A stretch of DNA of 64,000 bases from Clostridium algifaecis (GCF_017874415.1 NZ_JAGGLM010000004.1:1-64000), one strand, 5' to 3'; shown: positions 1 to 8,628, numbered from the stretch's first letter. A program made the numbers and translations. Notes: generated by a model not told the origin, from the letters alone.

Positions 1-39
1 GTTCAGCTGACTGATACTAATAGGCCGAGGGCTTGACCA
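1..39 (+). rRNA. 23S ribosomal RNA, 3' end (partial)
   Basis: The first 39 bases match the conserved 3' end of bacterial 23S rRNA, including the segment ACTGATACTAATAGGCCGAG followed by GGCTTGACC. The rest of the gene lies before the window. It is followed by a spacer and a 5S gene in the usual 23S-5S order. The exact mature 3' end is approximate to a few bases. Confidence 0.93.
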
Positions 40-68
40 ATTAATTTATTTCTTACTGTGCAATTTTC

Positions 69-85
69 AGAGAACAATGTTCTCT
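69..85 (+). repeat. Small inverted repeat in the 23S-5S spacer
   Basis: A perfect 7-bp inverted repeat (AGAGAAC, three-base loop, GTTCTCT) lies in the spacer between the 23S and 5S genes. A role in rRNA precursor processing is possible but is an inference. No tRNA gene is visible in the spacer. Confidence 0.5.
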
Positions 86-134
86 ATATAAACATAAACT
101 GATAGTAACGAGCCAAGGCTTTTACAAATCAGCA

Positions 135-251
135 TCTGGTGGTAATGACGTGAAGGTAACACTCCTTCCCATTCCGAACAGGCAGGTTAAGCTTCATTGT
201 GCCGAAAGTACTGCAGGGGTGGCCCTGTGGAAGGTTAGGTAATCGCCAGGT
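135..251 (+). rRNA. 5S ribosomal RNA
   Basis: About 117 bases with 5S landmarks: TCTGGTGGTAATGACGTGAA at the 5' side, the conserved CATTCCGAACAGG internal segment, GCCGAAAGTACTGCAGGGG, and a closing CGCCAGG. It sits about 95 bases after the 23S end and directly before a strong terminator, so it is the last gene of the rRNA operon. The ends are set by pairing of the terminal helix and are approximate. Confidence 0.95.
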
Positions 252-260
252 TAGATGATT

Positions 261-301
261 AAAGACGTTAAGTATTTTACTTAACGTCTTTAACTTTTTA
301 T
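261..301 (+). terminator. Rho-independent terminator of the rRNA operon
   Basis: A 14-bp perfect stem (AAAGACGTTAAGTA, loop TTT, and its complement) is followed by a T-rich tail. It directly follows the 5S gene and ends the rRNA transcription unit. Confidence 0.9.
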
Positions 302-372
302 ATCAGTTTATTTATGGAAAATAGATAATTAAATTTTATAATTATCTATTGTATGTTTCCAATAAAAATAAT

Positions 373-1095
373 TTATAAAATACTTTTAAGTACTTTCCCT
401 ATACTGTCATGAATTACTATATCAGCTTTATTATCATATTGAGTTGAAGCTTTATTTATAAGTACAAGATGACTGCCATTAAAATAATCGATAAGTCCAG
501 CAGCAGGGTAGACAACTAATGACGTGCCGCCAACGATTAAAGTATCTGCGTTTTTTATATATTCAACAGAGCTGTTTAAAATATCCATATTCAGACTTTC
601 TTCATATAGTACTACATCTGGTTTTACTATACCTCCACAATGATCACATTTTGGAACATTTGGACTATTTAATATGTAGTCTAAATCAAAAGATTTGCCG
701 CATTTTGTACAGTGATTTCTGTGAATAGAACCGTGAAGTTCAAGTACATTTTTTGAGCCAGCTAACTGATGAAGTCCGTCTATATTTTGCGTTACAATAG
801 CTTTTAATTTTTTCCGCTCTTCAAGTTTAGCAAGAGCATAATGGGCATCATTTGGTTTAGCATCTTTATATATCATTTTAGATCTGTAAAAATCAAAAAA
901 ATCTTCAGTATGTTTCATAAAGAAACTATGACTTAGCATAACTTCCGGAGGATAAGAAAAATTATTCTTAGTTTTGTACAAACCAGCTTCTGATCTAAAA
1001 TCCGGTATATTAGATTCTGTTGAGACCCCAGCACCTCCAAAAAATACAATATTATTACTTGAATCCACAGCATTTTTTAATTTTTCATAACTCAT
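373..1095 (-). CDS. cobB: NAD-dependent protein deacylase, sirtuin family
   Basis: A 240-residue Sir2 protein of normal length for the compact bacterial class. It would remove acyl groups from lysines using NAD+. The Rossmann signature FFGGAGVSTESNIPDFRS is near residues 18-35. The TQNIDGLHQLAG motif follows, then LELHGSIH with the catalytic histidine. A four-cysteine zinc knot is formed by CTKC and CDHC. The start follows AGAGGTG on the reverse strand. It is transcribed toward the rRNA operon and separated by about 100 bases from the next reverse gene, so it may be its own unit. Substrates cannot be told from the sequence. Confidence 0.93.
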   Translation of the reverse strand: MSYEKLKNAVDSSNNIVFFGGAGVSTESNIPDFRSEAGLYKTKNNFSYPPEVMLSHSFFMKHTEDFFDFYRSKMIYKDAKPNDAHYALAKLEERKKLKAIVTQNIDGLHQLAGSKNVLELHGSIHRNHCTKCGKSFDLDYILNSPNVPKCDHCGGIVKPDVVLYEESLNMDILNSSVEYIKNADTLIVGGTSLVVYPAAGLIDYFNGSHLVLINKASTQYDNKADIVIHDSIGKVLKSIL

Positions 1096-1197
1096 ATAAA
1101 CACCTCTTATTTAAAATTATAGCATATGTAAAAGAGATTATATGAAAATATTATGTTTTCATACAATCATATAATAAAAGTAAATTGTAAATAAATA

Positions 1198-2133
1198 TTA
1201 TTTTACTACCGGTTCCAATACATGAATTGATTCTTTAGCGCAATCTAATTCTACCTGGGCACCAATTGGAATTGTTAATCTTGGATAGGAATGTCCACAC
1301 TGGAAATTAACTAGAGTAGGCTTTCCAAGGCTAATTATTCTGTCTTTAAAAATTTCATCTAAAGTTAAACTTCGTCTATAATGAGGAAGTGTACAATCCT
1401 TGAATTGACCAAGTATTATTCCTGCACATTCCTGAAGTTTATTACTTAAAATAAGCTGGGTTAGCATTTTGTCAATTTGATAGGGCTCCTCACCTACATC
1501 TTCAATGAACAATATTTTATTTTTGGTGTTAATCTCATAAGGAGTTCCTATAGTACCTGAAATTAGAGATAAATTTCCGCCTATTAATATTCCTTTAGCT
1601 GAATCACCATTAAAATAAGTTGAGTTTCTAAAATATTCACATGATTTATTTTTAGAATTTTTTATAGTAAAAGGTTTATATCCACATGTTAATACATTTA
1701 AGAAGCCTTCTAAAGTAGTCTTGTCATGAAGATTTGAATTGCACATAGGAGAGTGAAAAGTTATAATGTTGCATTTTTCATATATATTATTAATTAGTGT
1801 AGTTATATCACTAAAGCCTGCAAATATTTTTGGATTATTTTTTATAATATTAAAATCTATAAAAGGTAATATTCTCATAGCACCATAACCACCACGTACA
1901 CATAGAATCATATCTACATCGGTGTCTAAAAACATATCCATAAAGTCATATGCTCTATCTTTATCTTTTCCAGCTAAATAACCCCATTTATCATATATGT
2001 GTTTGCCTTCCTTTATGTTGAATCCAAGCTGTTTTAAAAAGTCTATACTTTCTTTAGTAGTCTCCCTGTCTAAAGGTCCTGAAGGAGAAATAAGCCCTAT
2101 GGTATTGCCTTCTCTTAATCGCTTACCAAGCAA
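1198..2133 (-). CDS. LD-carboxypeptidase, peptidase family S66 (LdcA/MccF-like)
   Basis: About 311 residues. The family cleaves the L,D-peptide bond of murein tetrapeptides in the cytosol (LdcA) or inactivates microcin C-type compounds (MccF). Landmarks are ISPSGPLD near the N-terminus, RGGYGAMR, the nucleophile motif GFSDIT, the acid motif IEDVGEEPYQIDKML and the histidine motif GHSYPRLTIPIGA, so the Ser-Glu-His triad is complete. I place the start at the TTG ending at 2133, nine bases after AAGGAT. A GTG three codons upstream abuts that site and looks too close. The stop of corA lies only about 13 bases upstream, so the two genes probably share a transcript. Choice between LdcA and MccF roles is open. 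Confidence 0.88.
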   Translation of the reverse strand: MLGKRLREGNTIGLISPSGPLDRETTKESIDFLKQLGFNIKEGKHIYDKWGYLAGKDKDRAYDFMDMFLDTDVDMILCVRGGYGAMRILPFIDFNIIKNNPKIFAGFSDITTLINNIYEKCNIITFHSPMCNSNLHDKTTLEGFLNVLTCGYKPFTIKNSKNKSCEYFRNSTYFNGDSAKGILIGGNLSLISGTIGTPYEINTKNKILFIEDVGEEPYQIDKMLTQLILSNKLQECAGIILGQFKDCTLPHYRRSLTLDEIFKDRIISLGKPTLVNFQCGHSYPRLTIPIGAQVELDCAKESIHVLEPVVK

Positions 2134-2146
2134 AATTATCACATCC

Positions 2147-3088
2147 TTAAAATAAATCTTTCTTTTTTAAAAACATAATACAGAATACACATATTACAGC
2201 TGTGATTCCATAAACTATCATAAATCCATTGATATTTTTGGAAAATGGTATTCCATTAAGGTTCATACCAAAAGATCCAAATATGATATTAGGTATGGAC
2301 ATTACTATGGTTATAGATGCTAAAAGTTTCATTACTATATTTAAATTATTTGATATTAATGAACCAAAAGCATCCATAGTACCATTTAAAATATTACTGT
2401 ATATATTTGTCATCTCAATAGCTTGCTTGTTTTCTATTATAACATCTTCGAGTATATCCTGGTCCTCAGGATACTTTTTAAGCAATTCTAATTTTAACAT
2501 TTTTTCAAGAGTTATTTCATTTGCTTTTAAAGACGTAGAAAAATATACTAATGATTTTTCAAGAGAAAAAAGTTGAATGAATTCTTTATTTCTAATGGAT
2601 CTTTGAAGCTTTTGTTCTATCATTACACTTTTTTTATCTATCTGTCTCAAGTATATAAGATAGTATATAGATATTCTATAAAGTATTTGAAGAATAAACC
2701 TCGAACGTTTGAAAGTATAGAAGGATTTAATTTTTCTATCTATGAAATCTATTAGTATTTTACTATTTTTTAAGCATACAGTTATTATAATAGAGTCAGT
2801 ATGGATTATTGCAAGAGGATAAGAATCATAAGTTAGAGAATTATCTTCCATTTCTGTAAAAGGTATGTCTACTATTACCAATAAATTTTCATCTTCTGCA
2901 TCTATACGGGATGTTTCCTCTTCATCAAGAGCAGCTTTTAGAAAATCCATAGGAACTCCAACTTTTTTTGATATCAATAATAGATCTTCATCTGAGGGTG
3001 CCACGATATTTATCCAGCATCCATGTTCTATAGTATCTATGGCCTCAAGTCTACCTGATTCATCTATAGTTTTATAAATTGAGAGCAT
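2147..3088 (-). CDS. corA: CorA family magnesium/divalent cation transporter
   Basis: A 313-residue CorA protein. A long, acidic, helical cytosolic part is followed by two C-terminal membrane helices. The family hallmark GMN lies at the end of the first helix, in the stretch SFGMNLNGIP, and the chain ends in lysines (FLKKKDLF). The family forms pentameric Mg2+ (sometimes Co2+ or Ni2+) channels. The start is preceded by AGGAGGAAACTAA on the reverse strand, a strong ribosome binding site. It is the first gene of a reverse pair with the LD-carboxypeptidase. Ion preference is not readable from the sequence. Confidence 0.93.
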   Translation of the reverse strand: MLSIYKTIDESGRLEAIDTIEHGCWINIVAPSDEDLLLISKKVGVPMDFLKAALDEEETSRIDAEDENLLVIVDIPFTEMEDNSLTYDSYPLAIIHTDSIIITVCLKNSKILIDFIDRKIKSFYTFKRSRFILQILYRISIYYLIYLRQIDKKSVMIEQKLQRSIRNKEFIQLFSLEKSLVYFSTSLKANEITLEKMLKLELLKKYPEDQDILEDVIIENKQAIEMTNIYSNILNGTMDAFGSLISNNLNIVMKLLASITIVMSIPNIIFGSFGMNLNGIPFSKNINGFMIVYGITAVICVFCIMFLKKKDLF

Positions 3089-3457
3089 TTAGTTTCCTCC
3101 TATGTAAAAGTAATATATCAATAATAACAATACTAATTCTATCATATTTATATTATAACTTATATTATATATTTGTGAATATGTAAATTATTTATAAGAA
3201 TATAACAAACTAATAATATAAAATGAATATAATATTATTAGAGGAAAATTGATTTAAGTAAGAATATATGTAAATTAACATTTAAACTATTATAAGGAGA
3301 GATGGATATTGTAAAATAAATGGGAAATAACCCTACAGATTAAACATGATTGTACTTAATAAGAAAATTATAGTAAACATGAATATTATTTTTTTTAGAG
3401 GCAATAATTTTAATAAATAATTTATTGAATTAAGTGATTAATTTTTAGGGGGATATT
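3089..3457. other. AT-rich divergent intergenic region
   Basis: This 369-base gap separates reverse-strand corA from forward csfB. It is extremely AT-rich. Apart from the corA ribosome binding site at its left end, a candidate sporulation promoter at 3381-3408 and the csfB ribosome binding site AGGGGG, I see no gene, RNA or clear hairpin in it. Confidence 0.6.
3381..3408 (+). promoter_or_regulatory. Candidate forespore (SigF-like) promoter for csfB
   Basis: GAATA at 3381-3385 is followed after 14 bases by GGCAATAAT at 3400-3408. The second element fits the SigF -10 pattern GGnnAnAnT fully; the first is one base off the -35 pattern GywTA. It lies 50 bases before the csfB start. B. subtilis csfB is SigF-dependent, so placement makes sense, but AT-rich sequence yields chance matches. 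Confidence 0.42.
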
Positions 3458-3670
3458 ATGAATAAAATACATTGTATTATATGTGGAAAAACTTTAAGTA
3501 ATGGTATAATAATATATAATAAGGGAATTTGTAAATGCTGTGAAAAAAGATTAATGGATTTAAAATTAGATACTGATTTTTATAAATATTATAAAAAATG
3601 TATAAAAAGATCTATAGTTCCTTTAATCATAAGAGGAGAGGAAAGGAATTGTCAGAATTACCACTTTTAG
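3458..3670 (+). CDS. csfB: Anti-sigma-G factor Gin (CsfB)
   Basis: A 70-residue zinc-binding protein with two CxxC pairs, CIICGKTL near the N-terminus and CKCCEKRL near residue 27, the layout of Gin/CsfB. In B. subtilis this forespore protein holds SigG inactive until engulfment ends and is made under SigF. The identity is backed by position: csfB precedes the yaaO-tmk-darA block in B. subtilis as it does here. The ribosome binding site AGGGGG lies directly upstream. Its last 22 bases overlap the start of the decarboxylase gene, suggesting translational coupling. Confidence 0.85.
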   Translation: MNKIHCIICGKTLSNGIIIYNKGICKCCEKRLMDLKLDTDFYKYYKKCIKRSIVPLIIRGEERNCQNYHF

Positions 3671-5073
3671 AGGGAGTCTTAAAATATATTAAGGAGAAAA
3701 ATATATCCTTTTGTATGCCAGGACACAAGATGGGCAGAGGTTTTAATAGTACTCAAATTGGAAGAGAATTTTTGAAAAATATATTGAAATTTGATATTAC
3801 CGAGGTGGACGGTGTTGATAATCTTCATAACCAGACTGGTATAATTTTAGAGGCTAGTGAGCGTCTTGCAAATTTTTATGGTAGTAAAAAGTCTTATTTT
3901 TTGATCAATGGAAGTACATCCGGTAATATGATAATGATATTTGCAAGCTTAAATGAGGGCGAAAAGGTAATAGTTGAGAGAAATTGCCATAGCTCTATAT
4001 TAAATGCCTTGATTATGAGAAAACTTGTTCCTGTATATATAGAAAATACTATAAGCAGTAAATTAAATGCTCCTGGTGTTTTGAATCTGGAGCATTTTTT
4101 ACAGGTTATAGAAGAAAATAAAGATGCGAAAGCTATAATTGTAACTTATCCAGATTACTATGGTATATGCAGTAATTTAGAATTTGTAATTAAAACTGCA
4201 AAAAAATATAATATGAAAGTACTTGTGGATTCTGCACATGGAGCACATTTTGGAGTTTGTAGTGATTTACCTAAAAATGCGGTGGAGCTTGGCGCAGATA
4301 TGGTAGTTATGAGTTCACATAAGACATTGCCAAGTGTTACGCAGACTTCATATCTTCATGTGAATAAATCTTCTTATATTGACAAAGCAGATTTTTACTT
4401 TAATATATTTTTAAGTACAAGTCCTTCATATATACAGCTTTGTTCTATGGATTATGCTAGATTTTATCTTGAAGAATATGGGAAAAGAGATTACGAAAAG
4501 CTTATTTCTATAGCAGAAAATTATAGAAATAAAATTAATTCTTTAGGGAATATGAAAATATTAGATAGAAGCTATATCAAGAATTTAGATTATGCTATGG
4601 ATATAGATTTAACGCGATATGTTATAAATCTGAAGAAAGGTTACAGTGGCAATTTATTACTCAAATATTTAAGACAAAATAAAATACAGGCAGAGATGAG
4701 TGACAGCTCGAATGTTGTTTTGATTTTTTCTCCATTTAATGAGGAATATGAATTTAAAAAGTTATATGAAGTATTAAAAAGATGTCCTGTAGAAAAAATA
4801 AAAAGTGAATATATACCTACTATAGCTTATGGAATACCTAAAATGGAAATATTACCTTTTCAAGCTGTTTTTAAAGAAAAGGAAGTTATAAATTTAGATA
4901 ATTCTGCTGGAAGAATTTGTGGAAAAACTATAATACCATATCCACCTGGTATTCCAATAGTATGTCCTGGAGAAAAAATTGATTCTGATATTTTAGAAAC
5001 TATAAGATATTATAAATATAATAGATCAGAACTAATTGGAGTAAAGGATAATACTATAGAAGTTATAAAATAG
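3649..5073 (+). CDS. Orn/Lys/Arg decarboxylase-type PLP enzyme (YaaO-like)
   Basis: About 474 residues, fold type I PLP enzyme of the basic amino acid decarboxylase group. FCMPGHKMGRG near the N-terminus and GADMVVMSSHKTLPS with the PLP-binding lysine are diagnostic. The PxYYG motif (YPDYYGI) and VDSAHGAHFG with the cofactor-binding Asp and His are present. It would make a diamine such as cadaverine, putrescine or agmatine; the substrate is not resolved. I chose the TTG at 3649, preceded by GAGGAGAGGAAAGG, over an ATG at 3598 that would overlap csfB much further and adds a stretch unlike the family. The frame overlaps csfB by 22 bases. Confidence 0.88.
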   Translation: MSELPLLEGVLKYIKEKNISFCMPGHKMGRGFNSTQIGREFLKNILKFDITEVDGVDNLHNQTGIILEASERLANFYGSKKSYFLINGSTSGNMIMIFASLNEGEKVIVERNCHSSILNALIMRKLVPVYIENTISSKLNAPGVLNLEHFLQVIEENKDAKAIIVTYPDYYGICSNLEFVIKTAKKYNMKVLVDSAHGAHFGVCSDLPKNAVELGADMVVMSSHKTLPSVTQTSYLHVNKSSYIDKADFYFNIFLSTSPSYIQLCSMDYARFYLEEYGKRDYEKLISIAENYRNKINSLGNMKILDRSYIKNLDYAMDIDLTRYVINLKKGYSGNLLLKYLRQNKIQAEMSDSSNVVLIFSPFNEEYEFKKLYEVLKRCPVEKIKSEYIPTIAYGIPKMEILPFQAVFKEKEVINLDNSAGRICGKTIIPYPPGIPIVCPGEKIDSDILETIRYYKYNRSELIGVKDNTIEVIK

Positions 5074-5110
5074 TTTATTATATAAGGCTTAATGGTCAGG
5101 AGGAAAAAGT

Positions 5111-5791
5111 ATGGCGGGAAAATTATTTGTAATAGAGAGTGGATCTGATGGAAGCGGAAAGGCTACTCAATCTAAAATGTTATTTGATAGATTATTAAAT
5201 GAAAACTATAATGTAAAAAAAATAGAGTTTCCTAATTATAAAAGTAAATCTTCTGAATTAGTAAAAATGTATTTGAATGGAGATTTTGGTGATGACCCTG
5301 AAGATGTAAATGCGTATGCTGCATCTACATTTTATGCAGTAGATAGATTTGCATCATATAAGATGGAGTGGGGCGAATTCTATAAAAATGGAGGAATTAT
5401 CATAGCAGATAGGTATACTACTTCAAATATGGTACATCAGGCATCTAAAATAAATGATAATGAAAAGAGAAATGAATTTTTAGACTGGATTTTTCAGTTG
5501 GAATATAAATTGTATGGCCTCCCACAACCAGATTGTGTTATATTTTTGGATATGCCGCCTGAATATAGTAACAAGCTTATTATAAATAGAGCAAATAAGT
5601 TTACAGGAAATGATAAAAAAGATATACATGAAAGAAATTATGAATACTTAAAACAATGTTATAATAATTCACTTTACGTTGCCAAGAAATACAATTGGAA
5701 TAAAATAAATTGCATAGACGATAATAGGATTAAGACAATAGAGGAAATACATAGACATATATATGATATAGTTAAAAGGCAATTAAATTAG
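5111..5791 (+). CDS. tmk: Thymidylate kinase
   Basis: A 226-residue dTMP kinase making dTDP for DNA synthesis. The P-loop is GSDGSGK at residues 11-17, followed by A-T-Q where many homologues have T-T-Q or S-T-Q. The substrate motif DRY is seen in IIIADRYTTSN. The sequence is slightly longer than the E. coli type and resembles the clostridial form. It lies between the decarboxylase and darA as in B. subtilis. The ribosome binding site AGGAGGAAAA precedes the start. Confidence 0.92.
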   Translation: MAGKLFVIESGSDGSGKATQSKMLFDRLLNENYNVKKIEFPNYKSKSSELVKMYLNGDFGDDPEDVNAYAASTFYAVDRFASYKMEWGEFYKNGGIIIADRYTTSNMVHQASKINDNEKRNEFLDWIFQLEYKLYGLPQPDCVIFLDMPPEYSNKLIINRANKFTGNDKKDIHERNYEYLKQCYNNSLYVAKKYNWNKINCIDDNRIKTIEEIHRHIYDIVKRQLN

Positions 5792-5928
5792 AAGGTATAT
5801 TTTTTAGTGCTAGTATACAATAGCATACAAAATTATGTTAAAATTACATTAATATAAATTATATTGAATTTAAGTATTTAATATTTTCTGATAGTTTACC
5901 ATAAGGAGTCATAAAGGAGGAGTGTTTT

Positions 5929-6258
5929 ATGAAACTTATTATAGCTATTGTTCAAGATGATGATGCTAATGATTTAATTGAAAAATTAACTGATGATGGA
6001 TTTAGAGTTACTAAGCTTGCTACAACTGGAGGTTTTCTAAAATCGGGAAATACTACTTTAATGATAGGTGTGAAAGAAGAAAATATTGAGAAAGTGATAA
6101 ATAGTATAGAGGAAATATGTAAAACAAGAGACCAGACTATAACGACTCCTTCAACAGTTGCAGGAACTACTGGAATATATATGCCCTATCCTGTAGACAT
6201 AGAAGTGGGTGGAGCAACTATTTTTGTGGTTGATGTTGATAAATTTATTAAGATTTAA
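5929..6258 (+). CDS. darA: Cyclic-di-AMP receptor, PII-like (DarA/YaaQ)
   Basis: 109 residues with the DarA pattern: MKLIIAIVQDDDAN at the N-terminus, then TKLATTGGFLKSGNTTLMIG around residues 31-50, which forms the nucleotide pocket. Members are trimeric PII-like proteins that bind cyclic di-AMP. The partners that read the signal are unknown. The neighbours match B. subtilis, where yaaQ follows tmk, except that yaaR is absent and holB follows directly after 15 bases. It has its own strong ribosome binding site, AAAGGAGGAG. Confidence 0.9.
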   Translation: MKLIIAIVQDDDANDLIEKLTDDGFRVTKLATTGGFLKSGNTTLMIGVKEENIEKVINSIEEICKTRDQTITTPSTVAGTTGIYMPYPVDIEVGGATIFVVDVDKFIKI

Positions 6259-6273
6259 CAGGAGGAAGTTCAG

Positions 6274-7218
6274 TTGAGTTTTAATAATATAATAGGTCAT
6301 GAAAAAATAAATAATAGGATACTTAGAGCTATAAGATTAGATAAATTTCCAAACTCTCATATTATCGTGGGAGAAGATGGAATAGGTAAGAGTATCATTG
6401 CCAGGGAAATGGCAGCAGCAATATTGGGAAAAAATGAAATTAGACAGTGTACTGACATTTTAGAATACAAATTAAGTAAAAATAAAAAATCAATTGGCAT
6501 AGACGAAATTAAAAGTATAATAGAAGAAACAAATAAAAAACCTTACGAGGGAAATAAGAAAGTAGTTATAGTTTATAATTCAGAAAGTATGACAGAGGCT
6601 GCTCAAAATGCATTCTTAAAAACTATAGAAGAACCTTCAAATGGTGTATATATAATTTTACTATGTGAAAAATTAGATAATATTTTAGATACAATACGAT
6701 CAAGATGTGAAGTGCATAAATTAAATAGACTAAAAGATGATGAAATGGACAAATTTTTAGACTACAAATTTCCAAGTTTATCTTATGAAGATAAAAAAGC
6801 TGTTATATCATTTAGTGATGGAATACCAGGAAGAGCTGAAAAGTTTATAGAAGATTCATCATTACATGATATAAGAAATATTACTATAGAATTATTGAAA
6901 AAATCACAGGAAGAAAATATACAGTTTATATTTAAATATGAGGATTTCTTATTTAAACATAAGGAAGAATGGGATGAGATATTAACCTGTATTTTATCTT
7001 ATATAAGAGACGTTTTTATATATAAAGAGACCGGACAAAAAAATTTGCTTATAAATAGTGATAAATTTAACGACATAAAGCTCATAGGAGAAATGTTCTC
7101 ATTCAATAAATTGAATATTATTATTAATATCATAAAAATTACGAGAAAAAAGTTAAAAAATAATGTAAATGTGAAACTGGTTTTTGATGATATGTTGCTG
7201 AAAATGCAGGAGGTATAG
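6274..7218 (+). CDS. holB: DNA polymerase III delta' subunit
   Basis: 314 residues, AAA+ clamp-loader subunit. Walker A is present as GEDGIGKS near residue 32, the segment TEAAQNAFLKTIEEPSNGVY is typical of the family, and the SRC motif reads TIRSRCE. The zinc module of four cysteines between the Walker motifs, usual in clamp-loader subunits, is missing: only one cysteine remains in that stretch. The start is a TTG at 6274 after CAGGAGGAAG. It is followed after 7 bases by ricT, in the B. subtilis order. Confidence 0.9.
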   Translation: MSFNNIIGHEKINNRILRAIRLDKFPNSHIIVGEDGIGKSIIAREMAAAILGKNEIRQCTDILEYKLSKNKKSIGIDEIKSIIEETNKKPYEGNKKVVIVYNSESMTEAAQNAFLKTIEEPSNGVYIILLCEKLDNILDTIRSRCEVHKLNRLKDDEMDKFLDYKFPSLSYEDKKAVISFSDGIPGRAEKFIEDSSLHDIRNITIELLKKSQEENIQFIFKYEDFLFKHKEEWDEILTCILSYIRDVFIYKETGQKNLLINSDKFNDIKLIGEMFSFNKLNIIINIIKITRKKLKNNVNVKLVFDDMLLKMQEV

Positions 7219-7225
7219 AATAAAT

Positions 7226-8140
7226 ATGATAACGGTTATAGGTGTGCGCTTTAAAAAGGCTGGCAAAATATATTATTTTTCACCAGACAATTTAGATATA
7301 AAGAAAAATACAAGTGTTATAGTAGAAACAGCTAGAGGGGTAGAAATTGGGGAATGTGTTATAGAATCTAAACAGATAAAGGAGGAAGATATTGTTGCTC
7401 CTTTAAAAAATGTTCTTAGAATTGCTACAGAAGATGATCTAAAAAAGTTTGAAGAAAATAAAGCAAAGGAAAAAGAAGCTTTTTCTATATGTGTGAATAA
7501 AATAGAACAGCATAATTTAAAAATGAAACTTATAGATGTAGAATATACTTTTGATAATAATAAAGTGATTTTTTATTTTACTGCGGATGGAAGAGTTGAC
7601 TTTAGAGAGCTTGTAAAAGATCTAGCTTCTATATTTAGAACAAGGATAGAACTTAGACAAATAGGAGTTAGAGATGAGGCTAAGATGATAGGTGGGCTTG
7701 GCTCATGTGGAAGAGCTATGTGTTGTTCTACGTTCTTAGGAGATTTTGCACCTGTTTCAATAAAAATGGCAAAAGAACAGAATCTATCACTTAATCCTAC
7801 AAAAATATCAGGAATCTGTGGAAGGCTTATGTGCTGTTTAAATTATGAACAGGACATTTATGAAAAAATAAGAAAAGAACTGCCTAAAGTACAATCTATT
7901 GTTAATACACCTTATGGGAAGGGTGAAGTTTTAAGTAATTCTGTGGTTGAAGAAAATGTTAAAGTAAAGATAAAAAATAAGGAAGGTGAAGATATTATAA
8001 AAAAAGTTTCTATTAATGATGTAGAAATGATTTCAGGAAGTTATGAAGGCAGTATAAGTGAAAATGAAATTAATTTAGATGTAGAAAATAATAATACAGA
8101 AGATGTGGATATGATTAAGAAATTATTTAAGGAAGAATAG
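7226..8140 (+). CDS. ricT: PSP1-domain protein RicT (YaaT)
   Basis: 304 residues. The conserved PSP1 core holds GGLGSCGRAMCCSTFL and a second cluster, GICGRLMCCLNYEQ, with paired cysteines that in B. subtilis help carry Fe-S clusters in the RicA-RicF-RicT complex. That complex works with RNase Y in mRNA maturation and affects sporulation, competence and biofilm control. The C-terminus has an acidic tail. The start ATG follows AGGAGGTATAGAATAA. No ricA or ricF homologue is in the window. Confidence 0.9.
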   Translation: MITVIGVRFKKAGKIYYFSPDNLDIKKNTSVIVETARGVEIGECVIESKQIKEEDIVAPLKNVLRIATEDDLKKFEENKAKEKEAFSICVNKIEQHNLKMKLIDVEYTFDNNKVIFYFTADGRVDFRELVKDLASIFRTRIELRQIGVRDEAKMIGGLGSCGRAMCCSTFLGDFAPVSIKMAKEQNLSLNPTKISGICGRLMCCLNYEQDIYEKIRKELPKVQSIVNTPYGKGEVLSNSVVEENVKVKIKNKEGEDIIKKVSINDVEMISGSYEGSISENEINLDVENNNTEDVDMIKKLFKEE

Positions 8141-8153
8141 GGAGGAATCTCAT

Positions 8154-8357
8154 ATGAAATCTGTGCTTAAAATTTCTAATATGCGTACTTTTGAGGATAT
8201 AAACAAAATAAGAAAAGTAATTTCAAGTAATCAAGGGGTAGTAGCTTGTCAAATAAATGCTGAAAAAGGGGAAGTAAGTGTAGTATATGATGATTATTTT
8301 GTAACAAATGATATAATAGTACAATCACTTGAAGATTTAGGATATGCAGTATTTTAA
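8154..8357 (+). CDS. Heavy-metal-associated-like small protein lacking the metal motif
   Basis: 67 residues with the length and alternating strand-helix pattern of an HMA (ferredoxin-like) domain. It ends in EDLGYAVF, which is typical of that fold. The usual MxCxxC metal site near the N-terminus is replaced by NMRTFEDI, and a single cysteine remains at VVACQIN. It is therefore unlikely to carry copper in the standard way. It follows ricT after 13 bases with GGGAGGAATC upstream, and a ferredoxin gene follows. The function is unknown. Confidence 0.72.
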   Translation: MKSVLKISNMRTFEDINKIRKVISSNQGVVACQINAEKGEVSVVYDDYFVTNDIIVQSLEDLGYAVF

Positions 8358-8443
8358 ATTTACCTTTTAAAATCTGGACAAGTATGATAAAATATCAACG
8401 AAAGATATTTTATTATTCAATTTTGTAAGGAGGGGTTTTAGAT

Positions 8444-8617
8444 ATGGCATATAAAATTAGTGATGCATGTGTAAGTTGTGGAGCTTGTGCTTCAGAGTGT
8501 CCAGTAGAGGCAATAAGCCAGGGAGATACTCAGTTCGTTATAGATGAAAATACTTGCATTGATTGTGGAAACTGCGCTAATGTTTGTCCAGTAGGAGCAC
8601 CAGCTCAACAGGACTAA
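8444..8617 (+). CDS. 2[4Fe-4S] ferredoxin
   Basis: 57 residues, the classic clostridial bacterial ferredoxin. Two CxxCxxCxxxCP motifs are visible: CVSCGACASECP near residue 9 and CIDCGNCANVCP near residue 38. Each cluster takes three ligands from one motif and one from the other. It is a low-potential electron carrier for enzymes such as hydrogenase or pyruvate:ferredoxin oxidoreductase. The ATG at 8444 follows AAGGAGGGG. A terminator follows at once, so it ends the transcript that includes ricT. Confidence 0.95.
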   Translation: MAYKISDACVSCGACASECPVEAISQGDTQFVIDENTCIDCGNCANVCPVGAPAQQD

Positions 8618-8628
8618 TTTAAGTTATT

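Noticed and set aside
40-134. A tRNA gene in the rRNA spacer
   Set aside because: No T-loop (GTTCGAATC type) or cloverleaf pairing is visible in the 95-base spacer.
3598-3648. Upstream ATG start for the PLP decarboxylase
   Set aside because: It would overlap csfB by 73 bases and adds residues unlike the family, whereas TTG 3649 follows a strong ribosome binding site.
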